A stretch of DNA of 64,000 bases from Dactylellina haptotyla (lineage: Eukaryota > Ascomycota > Orbiliomycetes > Orbiliales > Orbiliaceae): contig CM062385.1 of the NCBI GenBank assembly GCA_031310005.1, positions 372,001-436,000 of the forward strand, read 5' to 3'. Below are positions 54,895-64,000 of the stretch, one piece after another. A model generated the notes under the pieces. The model worked only from the letters and a program-made list of their open reading frames with translations. It was not told the origin of the DNA and did no database searches. The translations under genes and the position numbers were made by a program. Each line of letters opens with the position of its first letter. Position 1 is the first letter of the stretch.

Positions 54895-55221
54895 ATGGTT
54901 ATCACATTCCTCGCTTTTACTGTTCGCTTGATTGTGCTCTCGTTGTGCATGCAGGTGTCTGAGTGTCCTGGTAATTTCCCGTCAACAGGAACAACGCATT
55001 GCATATGCATATGCGCCGCCCAGGGACCAGAGCCGAAGACCGGCTGGCCAGTGGATTGGACGGGTTTTGGCTTCCCGCCCCACTTTCCATGCAACTCTGC
55101 CATGTTGTTTTGGCTGGCCGTCCACAATAAACCCACTACGAACTGGACCCAGCACAGTGAGTGCTGGGGGAGATCCAATACCCACGACGGTGAATGTCGG
55201 CAAAAATTCTGGAAGGAATAG
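54895..55221 (+). CDS. Weak candidate: small cysteine-rich secreted protein (108 aa)
   Basis: The frame starts MVITFLAFTVRLIVLSLC, a plausible signal peptide, and the rest has seven cysteines (SEC, HCICIC, FPC, SEC, GEC), a pattern seen in small secreted fungal proteins. Against it, several other frames of similar or greater length overlap it on both strands and there is no known domain. It starts about 190 bp after the previous ORF on the same strand. Treat it as a guess. Confidence 0.22.
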   Translation: MVITFLAFTVRLIVLSLCMQVSECPGNFPSTGTTHCICICAAQGPEPKTGWPVDWTGFGFPPHFPCNSAMLFWLAVHNKPTTNWTQHSECWGRSNTHDGECRQKFWKE

Positions 55222-58200
55222 CCTTGTCTCCAAGAGGCCTACCTTTTTTGTTAAGAGACACCAATACAGGCTAATATTCTCCACAAAATACGATTGTTAT
55301 TTCGTAGACACACACTCCATACCTGCCAAGCCCCAAGTAGAAACAGCAAGAAAATCCAGAACATCCAATCTATGCGGGAATTTTAGTCCGTCGCACGAAA
55401 AGAAAGAAGACTCCAGCTATACCCACCATTACTTTGTCGTTATTAATATCGCGCACAAGATATTATTCCAGAAATGGTTAAATCTAGTGGCAAAAAATAG
55501 CATAGCGATTATATTTCTCGCCGGTTTAGTGTTAAGCTCTAGAATTTTCTAATCCTCGAGAGTCCCGGAAAATGCCACGGCGCTGGCCCATGCCATGGGC
55601 TTCGGATCGACTGTTCCAGTGGACCACCACCATTGGAGGGCACCTTTGACACCGCCCAAGTCGTACTCATGTAATGCAAAAATTCAGCCTCTGTGTTGAG
55701 ATGCCGATGGTCGAGACCCACAATCTGAGAGAGTCTGGAGAACCTTTCGATTCATGCATAACAGCAAGAAAAAAGGCTTGACGGATACATATCTCTTTTC
55801 CGAACGAATCGTCTCTGACGATTGTCGTTTCATTTCAAGGGACCTGCTTGTATTGTCCTTTTAGACCGACGAATCATTTTGGTTTGGGCCGCGGGGTAAA
55901 CAAGGTATACCCTGATCGTCGTCGAAAAGATCAAAGCGGTGGTGGGTTAAAGAAAACGAGAAAATAATATCGTGATTTCTAAACCTTGACGAAAATCCAG
56001 GCTCTGGCTTTTTTTTTTTTTTTTTCACGCTCACACCCTCAGGGCTTGTTCCACAATCCATTACTCTCCCATGTCTTTAACACGAGGCGTAGCTTACTCT
56101 GCGGCCGGCAGGAAAAAAAACCTGGAGAAAAGGAAAAATTGGATCTGGGGTAAACAGAAGGGAAGAAACAAATACACCTACAGATCTGTTGAATGGCCTG
56201 ATATTATCCACAACAAAGGATTTGACACTCGAAAAATGGTAGGGTGGTCAAAGCACACACCTGTCCTGGTTGTGGCATCGGGAACTGGATAATAGCCGGT
56301 TCGGCTCTTTGGCATGTTGCATACCTTCAGGGCTTCAAGGCGTAGCGGCACGGCGATCTCGGAGTATTGGAGTGAGCCATTGACGACATTGGTGTTGGAT
56401 CTGGCCAATGAAGACATCCCGCTGGACTACGACGATTCCGGCGGGGAGAGTGTCATCGGTTGTTCGATTCATGTATCTCGAGAGAGTTTCAGCTCTGCGT
56501 AGATTGTTCTAATAGATTGCGCTTAGCCTTTAGTGTTGTTTTTGTTTCGTTTTTGGGTTTGTCCTCGAGCCGGCTCGCTGGGACTGTGCCGTGCTGCAGG
56601 AAGTTGGTTTTCTCTGCTCCGTTCCTGCAGCTCAAACCCAAATCCAGCGAATCACTAATAAAGATACCCATCAATATCAAATCATTGCTCGCTTGCTTCC
56701 AATCTCAAAAGTTTGTGACGGCACAGACTCGTGCAGAGAGAGGAATCAAGATATAGAGCTGGAAATATCGCTACAAGTCTAGCCTCCGGGGGACAAATTT
56801 GCGAAAATGCAAAGCAAAAGTTATCACATCGAATCGAGTCCCGGACCCGCCTCTGGGGGTCGAGCGAGAGCGTTCCAAACCTCGGGAGAGGAACCCGTTC
56901 CCCATCTGGTTTTTTTTTTAGGTGTTCCTCTCACACTCTCTCAATGACTTCAGAAACCCACTCTCCAGTGATCTTCCAGGCACAAGATTCCTTGCCGGAC
57001 CCATGTGGCCGGATTAGATCCTTGCCCCAGCTCAATCACAACCAAAGGACCAGGACCCTAGAAGATAAACCTCGTACCTGAGTAAGAAACAGGCATAGTC
57101 TCTGCTTCAAAGCGAGACCCAAGACTCTTGGCATTTGCCTCCACTAATCCGCCCCGCTCCACATCCTATTTCCCATCAATAAGAAACTCGGATTGTTGGA
57201 AGTCTTTTGTGTGAACCAGTTGCCTTTCGAGAAGCCGGGTCGAAGGTTTTCCCAATTAATGTCTTTGGGGACTGAGCGGGCTTTCTTCCCACATCCGCGG
57301 ACACACCCAGCCCGCCCGTTCTAAGCCGTTTCGGTCAAAAATTAAGCAACTCTAAAGCATTTCATTTCACATTTACTCGTTGGCAATTAAGATCTCTTGA
57401 TCACAGTTATCGCATCCAGTCCCCATTTGACTTTGAGACATAGCTTCTCGCGTTATACCTGGAAGGAACGAGGACCGCCCCGAACATGTTTTATGATCCG
57501 ATTTATGCCGTTTTGATGAAAGTGTTCCCGCCAAGCTTGGTGATCCAGCCACCCGGAACCTCGGATGACTGGAATTGGATGAAGAGGGCTTGAGAAAATT
57601 TTGAAATTGACATGGAATATCTCGAAAAGCTCGGGAAAAGTAAAATTTGGCGAGAATGCATTCCTCCAGTTGGGACCACCCGAGGAACAGGTCAAGATTT
57701 TTGGTGGCGGTTTCAATTTCAGACAAAATTTATCACGATCCGGGAACACGTTTCTGTGATTCATGGGAAGCCCAAAAAACGTGACGGGTGCGCCCGGTGT
57801 GATACGAGATGCGGACGGAAGAAATGCAAGAGATGAATTTTTTTTTTTTTCGGCCTCGGATAAGTGATCTTTAACGGCGGAGGGCATAACCGTGATAGGT
57901 ATCTGGAAGAGATATGAGCCCGTCGGCACTTCAATGTGGATCAGGTTTCACAGTATCAGTGCTGTCTCTTCAGGCGGCTACAATTAGAAAGTAATATGGA
58001 TACGGCGTTTCTGATCCAATCTGCTGAGAGTGACTTTCCGGTGGTATTAACTTGCCAATGAGGTTGTGCGTTGGTACACAGGTTGAAAGTCGCCATCGCT
58101 AAAACGGCTGGACACGCCCGAATGAGGTTGGTGGATGTCGCCTACCGACTTTGTTAGGAAGGAATCAAGACAAACCTCTGATGCAATTGGCTTAACATCG

Positions 58201-61200
58201 AGGCAGCCATATGCTTGCTTTGCCACTGCATGTGCATATTTGCACAGCTGCGACCCATGAAAACTAACGCACAAGAAGCACAATTTGATCGTCTGTAGGC
58301 CAACATCCTTAGAGAAAGCACAAATTTTCTTTCACCATCACATGGGTCGTCGGCTGAAGCGTCTAAGCCAAAGGGCGCTGGGAGCTGTGAACCTCGTCGA
58401 AATGGGAAACTCCACGCCGAATTGGCACGAATCTCCGACTGGAAGCGCAGCCCGGTGAGAAGGCAGACAGCTGTCACTGCATGCAATGTTAGTTTCGAGA
58501 ATATGTTGACCGAGGCTAGAGCTGGAACATAAAATTTCCTTCTATTTGACGTTTTTGACAATATGTAGGTCTCAAGTAAGTATCGCTGGCCGATGGCATC
58601 GGGTGTCAAGATGTTCCCGGGCACGATCGCCTTGAGCGTAGACATGTACCGGTACGAGCGAAAGGCTCCCGCTGCTTGAAGTTACTAAATTTGAAAGGCT
58701 GCGTCTCGAAAGATCGATAAACGTCTCGCGTAGTCGGTTTCAGAATATCTCAACACAATTTCTCGATATAATCGAGTCAGCATTGGAATTCTCGAGCGAG
58801 GGCTTTGGGGAAAGCTTAATTGCTAATTCGAGCCCGCTATCTATCTCTCTATGGCGTAGATAACCTGGATAGTGCTTACTAGGCGGGTTTCACAATGAGC
58901 ATCTCGCTGGGATTGTACATGAATAACGGCTAGAAATCCAGTTATCCTGGTACGAATCCTCGTGGTGATAAGATCTCATCTGCGTACGAATCGCATTCGG
59001 AAAATAATATCAACCTGTCATGTCAGACCCTGTGTGTCTACACATGCCATTTCGCGAGATACATCTTACATGAGCATGGAAGTATTCTAGTCTTCAGTAT
59101 CTATATCCCAATCGGCCATCGAGGAATGCTTTGTTTCAGGTTTCTTTGGCAACATGACGGCTGGTGAGCTTACACGATGAAATGCATTCCACTGCATGGG
59201 GGCACACTAATCGTGTGCTGACTCTGGCACAACTTACGTCAGTACACTTCAGATGGCTTGCCAACGACGGACAAACGCTGCATTAGACCTAGGTTGGACA
59301 TGTACCATCTATCATAGCCTCCGCTGCTGTGGTACAATAAGCTTTGGTGCCAAATTTGAAATTCCGAGGTTCCTAAGGTTTTCTCGAGTTGGCTTCCGAG
59401 AATGGAATATGCTTGGAGATGCCGCAACGGAAATGGTCTGTTCTCAAGGCCGCCAAAAAAAAAAAGTTTCTTTGATGCCGGCAAACAGATAACGGTACCT
59501 GGCTCAATATTCAAAATTGTACCTTTTGCTTTGCTCAACAAAGATGTACCAACTTTTCGGTTCTGACAGGTTCGGGGCACGTATCGCATATGCATGATGC
59601 ACCTGCGCTCGCTTTTCTGTCGAAGTAAGGTGGTATTTCTCATGTGCGAAAGGATTCTTTTGGATGGAACTGGCCGATATGGTATACGGACAGAAATCAA
59701 ATGTTTCGTCTTCCGAACATCGTTTCAGAAATCTCTCGCGCCTACAACCGTTGTAGGAACACACCAAACCCATCGCCGAACGGTGACGGCATTCGGTTCC
59801 GAGCGTTTGCTTCGCTAGGAGAACTACTTGTCAAAGATAAGTCCCCGGGTGCGATGGAGAGCGGGAGCGGCCTGGACGACAATATTTGGGGGGGGTATGA
59901 TTTTCATGAGATGTTCAACACACGGGATCTCTCTCAGTATGTTTGCTTGTTGGGACGTCAAAAAGTATATCAATTTCGGAAGCGAAGAAAAAAGCTTCCC
60001 AGTTTTCGAGATAGGATATCACCAACTAGATTATGTTTATAGAATGAGAAAGTCTAATTGAATGGCAGCGGGTCTATCCCAAAGACGGTCGCAGCTCGGA
60101 GAGTTCTAAGATCACGTTGCCGGTATAAAATGTTCAGATGATCATGATATTGGCCAATGTACCGCTGTCGTTTCATACGTGTGGAGAACGCCGGAGCCGC
60201 TCGGTGGGTAAATATCCTCCGGCTCTCGATGAGCAATTACGTTTGATACCCGTCGCCGAGTGCGTGTCAAACAGAATATGACGGGCTCGAATATAGGCCG
60301 TGGCATAATAAGAGAAAAGATTTGTACGATGTTGTTCCGACCTCGATTCTCTGGGAAAGTGAACAGAGAAGAGATATGATACAGGACCAACCAGCATTTG
60401 TGCAATATGTTTGTTCTATGCTTCAATTGACGCTCGTCTTTGACTTATTGACATCATTGATTAAAGATGGACGGGCAACACGGGAAATGTGATAATCGAA
60501 GCAAGCCGCACAGAGACGCGAAGTCTCATGTTTGATGAAGAAAAGAAGAAGAAGAAGAAGAGAAGATTTTCTGCTGTGAGGAAATTTTTGTATACCGAAA
60601 ATTTTCGTGCGCGTTGGAGCTTGGCACTGCCACGTGACGACCTCATCTCAACACAAATTCGTTTCACTAGCAAACACGCTATAGCCTAGACGGCTGGTGC
60701 GACTCGCACTCCGACCCATTGGACATTGAATCACGGCTTCCCTGCCACTGCAGGTAATTTCGATCTCGAGCTGAGACGTATACGCATTTGGAAAGGCTAG
60801 CAGCTGGTGGTAAGATATCCGAGGGAAAGTCCCGCTTTCCATCCTGCCCCGTCGGTAGGATCGCCTCGGGGTGAGTGATAGAGCCATTAAGACTTGATTG
60901 TAAGTTGTTTATATCACCGTATCCAGTGGGATTTGCGACAACAAACGAATCACCGGAAGTGAATTGACGAAATGAAAGATGACAATCACGAATGGACTAT
61001 CCTTTCCCGTCTTTATCACACGAACAATCGTCACTGGGATAGCGGGGAATCTGATTTCCTGGAACGAGGCTGTGGTCAAGTGGATCTCTTGTCAATATTC
61101 TTATTCGCAGTGGGTTGAAATGTGACGATAGTATATCTGAAATAAATCCTGAAAATTAAGGCAAACGAAGAAGAACGGGAAGAACATTTGGAAGCGTCCC

Positions 61201-61600
61201 CCAGGGCATCGGGCACCGATGAGGCGAAAGGCAAGCGGCAATTGCAGGTGTCGACCACTCATACAATCGGGATTGATCGAGTTGCTTGCCCAAGGTTGCA
61301 CCCACAACACCATCTCGGGCACTTGCGGGTTTTCGGTAGCCAACCACATCCGGAGCTGTAGCGCGCGTTTTAGAGACAGCAGCTGCGGGATCACGAGCGC
61401 ACCTAAACTACGACGAAAGATTGGAGCAAACATTAATATTAGCACCCAAACACTCACGTCGAACGATTGCGAACAATCGTAGACGACGCTCTAAGACATG
61501 CATCTACAGGAACGAATTGCACGAGCCTGCCTCTCGATTTTCAGATGCCCGCACTGCTGTGCCCGCTAAGGACCCTCCCAATCAAGTTTAAACTATCGGG
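55222..61600. other. Gene-poor stretch with short coding-like fragments
   Basis: About 6.4 kb of mixed base composition. ORFs reach about 163 codons (minus strand, 58154-58645), no more than chance allows for this length. Three short frames have more protein-like composition: 55550-55689 minus, 56331-56502 plus and 59824-60061 plus. None joins into a convincing gene model. A T17 run lies at 56009-56025. No RNA gene is recognised. Confidence 0.45.
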
Positions 61601-61610
61601 TTTGCACCTC

Positions 61611-63019
61611 AGGTACCTTCTTTATCGATTGCCTTTCGGCTACTTCTTGAAGCCACAACGATAAGGTACTTAGCGTTCCAGACGTAAAGACCAGATATCT
61701 CGAAACCCTTCGGTTTGTTTATGTTCCTGCGTTAGTTCACTTTTAAGGCCCTCTTTAATATGGACATGCAGGTTCGAGGTCGGTCGAGTCTAGTACTTGT
61801 ACCTCCGATGAACATTTTGGTGGAGAAAATTGGAGAATCCCAGAGAAGGAAAGAAAAACAAAACAGAGGGAAACCCACTTATGCAGGAGCAAGCATGGTT
61901 TGAGGTCGGAGAAGAAAAGAAAAGAAAAAATACCTAATACCTGAATGCTAGTGGAAAAACATGTGGTCTGGCTTTGACGTCTACACAGACGCCTGGAACA
62001 TAGCGGCATTTTCGTCAAGACTTACCCAGAAGAGGATTATTTTGCCAGCGCCTGAAACCCAGGCAGAAGATGCACCTAAACACATTTTTTTCTTTCGAGC
62101 GCGGTCACGTAGGTAGGTACATGCATGTGAGTGCACAAAAGTACTGTCCGATGTACCTTGCGCCCGGCGCCCTCCATCTACCTATGGGCGACGGACGTTA
62201 TTCTGCGACGGCGCAGCGCAGAGCAGGCAAATAGTAGGTACTATTCGGTAAAATATGGCTTTCGGTCGGGCGCGCCGCAGAATTAAAACGTGTTCATCAG
62301 GCGGACTACCTTAGTTGAGGTACGAAAAAGTCGAGCAACGTCACTTAGTCGAGACCAAGCCCTGAGCAGCGGCACCTCCTTCGCCTGAAGGAATGTTGGC
62401 TGGTCGATAAAACAACCTAGACTGGAGACGGATAGCTGGGGACTGCGTCGAGCCTAGCCCGACAGACTATTCTTGGGCTTCACCAATTGTCGTAGACGGT
62501 CCGTTACCCAAATCCAGCTTGGGCTCCAGACGAAAAAAGATTTTCGACAAATCGCAGCGCACTGCACCGCACAACCATGCCTAGCTGCTTTGCGTCGACA
62601 AATCGGGGCATGCGGACCAAGTTTTGTCGACAAGAATTTTAGCTGTTCCTCTTTCAATTTGGTCTGGTCTGCTTCTTTTTTCAGCTACCGGAATTGCTTT
62701 TGCGACAGTGGCAGTGAAGGGAAAAAAAAGATTTACGGGCAGAAAAAGCAAACGCCATGGGAATAAGAAAGGGTACCAATCTTCCAGGTGGTACTTGTAC
62801 CTCAGCATGGTTAGGTCCATATGCCCACGGTGCTTAAGAAAGTCTGTTCAGTGTTCGGGTACCTGTGGGTCCCGAGGCTATAGGGGGCAAATATCCCTCC
62901 TGGTTGGCTGCAGCCAGGGTTTTAGAGCAACACAACCATTGCCATCACACTGCAGAGAGGACCAACCTAACACCAATTTCGAGCGGCCTAGGAGAGGCCC
63001 ATATCCCCTGTCGGTACCT
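61611..63019. promoter_or_regulatory. Cluster of AGGTAC/GTACCT hexamers
   Basis: By eye, AGGTAC or its reverse complement GTACCT occurs at 61611, 61665, 61799, 62115, 62153, 62236, 62318, 62798, 62859 and 63014, several as GGTACCT or GTACCTCAG. Fewer than one is expected in 1.4 kb. The motifs lie upstream of the apparent plus-strand gene start beyond the right edge and could be a regulatory array or a decayed short repeat. Confidence 0.4.
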
Positions 63020-63639
63020 CAGTGGTCGAAGGGAAGTGTAATGCACCTTGGGCGACTGGGGTCCTATGCCTGGGGGGCAGGGTAGCGGTACTCGACCCCA
63101 TTTTCCTTTTTCTCCACCTCTCAGTTTCATTTCTTATTCCTGCAGTCTCTTAATTGCCAGAGTGGATACGCCTCTCACTAGTCCGAAGCCTGTTTTGAGT
63201 GGAGCATAGAGACATTTCTTCTTTCTTGGACTTCAAGTTCCTCATCCTTGCTTTTTCCTCTCTGGACCCCATCCAAGTTCTCACACCCTCGTATGCCGTG
63301 GGGGAATTTCTCGGTTGCTGCTGATTGTGTGATCTTAGCGGCGCGTCGGCGCCCTGGGTGTCAACCACTAGCAGAATCCCGTTAGCTGCGAATTACGTCT
63401 CAGCCTGTGAGGACAGAGACGTCGTTGGCCCAGCCTGCAAGGTCCGTAATTGCTTCTTTTTAGCCAGAAGGGCACTGGGTTCCTGTACCAAGATAGATTG
63501 ATTGGAACCATGTTGCTTCTGTGTGTGTGATCGGTCGAGTCAAATACCGGCCAATATCTCCATCTGGATTCTGAAGTTTTTCACCTCCAGCTCTACACAC
63601 CGTCCTTCATCGCAAGCGTTCAGCTTTCTTCTTGTCCTT

Positions 63640-64000
63640 AAAAGCAAGGGAGATCACCGAGTACCGTCTACGTCGGTCCTTTGTTTTTATTCTTCTACAT
63701 GTTATAAGTTTAATTTATATAATATAATCACCCCGTCTACTGTTTCCACCACTCTCGTTTTATACATACCTCGGAAATCAGTCAGTTCTGCTTCAAACCA
63801 GACCTTCCCTCAACACTCACAATATACCAAAGAGCATCTGCGATACACACTCACACACATTCTCTCAAATACAACTCTCAAGAGCTTCAAGCGTCTAATT
63901 ATCCTTGCGTCCTTTTTACTTCTTTTCTTAATACGCTTTCCGTCAGTTTTCGGGATCCAGAGTCAACTCTTCTTTTTTGTTATACGAGAACACAATCGTT
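63640..64000 (+). promoter_or_regulatory. Promoter and 5' leader of a plus-strand gene beyond the right edge
   Basis: A TTATATAATATAATC stretch (about 63714-63728) is followed by long C/T- and CA-rich sequence (CACACTCACACACATTCTC, CTTTTTACTTCTTTTC), typical of a fungal TATA-like region and a long pyrimidine-rich 5' UTR. No start codon with a sustained frame follows before the window ends. The gene itself is not visible. Confidence 0.45.

Noticed and set aside
56009-56025. T17 run as a possible poly(A) tail of a retroposed gene
   Set aside because: No processed gene copy or target duplication is visible beside it.
57453-57929. 158-codon minus-strand frame
   Set aside because: No recognisable domain, overlapping frames on the other strand, and composition like translated noncoding DNA.
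58154-58645. 163-codon minus-strand frame
   Set aside because: A frame of this length is not unexpected by chance in about 16 kb searched on two strands; only its first 25 or so residues look protein-like and no domain is recognised.
59239-59700. 153-codon minus-strand frame
   Set aside because: No domain, arginine/serine-rich, and overlapped by comparable plus-strand frames.

Overview
The window comes from a filamentous ascomycete (Pezizomycotina-type). The genes have short 50-110 bp introns with GT...AG ends. One is a secreted GH54 arabinofuranosidase carrying a fungal cellulose-binding module. The left end is an extremely AT-rich block of repeats of the kind left by repeat-induced point mutation (RIP). 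The exact class or order cannot be fixed from sequence alone.

Layout. (1) 1-28623: an AT-saturated nest of four copies of one ~8.5 kb Ty3/gypsy-type LTR element, all decayed. Copy C (minus, runs off the left edge, right end 28623) received copy D (minus, visible part 1-3819) and copy A (minus, 6959-24001). Copy A received copy B (plus, 12598-21080). LTRs are ~525-547 bp, and 5-bp target duplications flank A and B. Sequence at the insertion joints and at the outer end of C is visibly less AT-converted than the interiors. (2) 28624-29935: AT-rich sequence of another kind, possibly a decayed helicase-bearing DNA element. (3) 29936-47636: gene-dense, GC-balanced sequence holding the PI 4-kinase gene stt4 (minus, six exons), the abfB-type arabinofuranosidase (minus), an ArfGAP-UBA protein of the Ucp3/Gts1 type (plus, four exons) and a thioredoxin-PITH protein of the TXNL1/Txl1 type (plus, three exons). 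(4) 47637-63640: about 16 kb of normal base composition with almost no recognisable genes. It holds one convincing but unrecognised ORF (53810-54703, probably secreted), one weak cysteine-rich ORF and a few short coding-like scraps. (5) 61.6-63.0 kb carries a cluster of AGGTAC/GTACCT motifs. The last few hundred bases look like the promoter and pyrimidine/CA-rich 5' leader of a plus-strand gene beyond the right edge.

The four recognised genes do not form a pathway. Three are housekeeping (PI4P synthesis at the plasma membrane, Arf-GTPase control of vesicle traffic, proteasome-associated redox protein) and one is a plant cell wall enzyme. The most interesting points are the same-family nest with RIP-sparing at its joints, the GH54-CBM1 architecture, the orphan secreted protein in the gene-poor stretch, and the AGGTAC motif cluster. 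I found no CRISPR array, no convincing RNA gene and no clear new multi-gene system.
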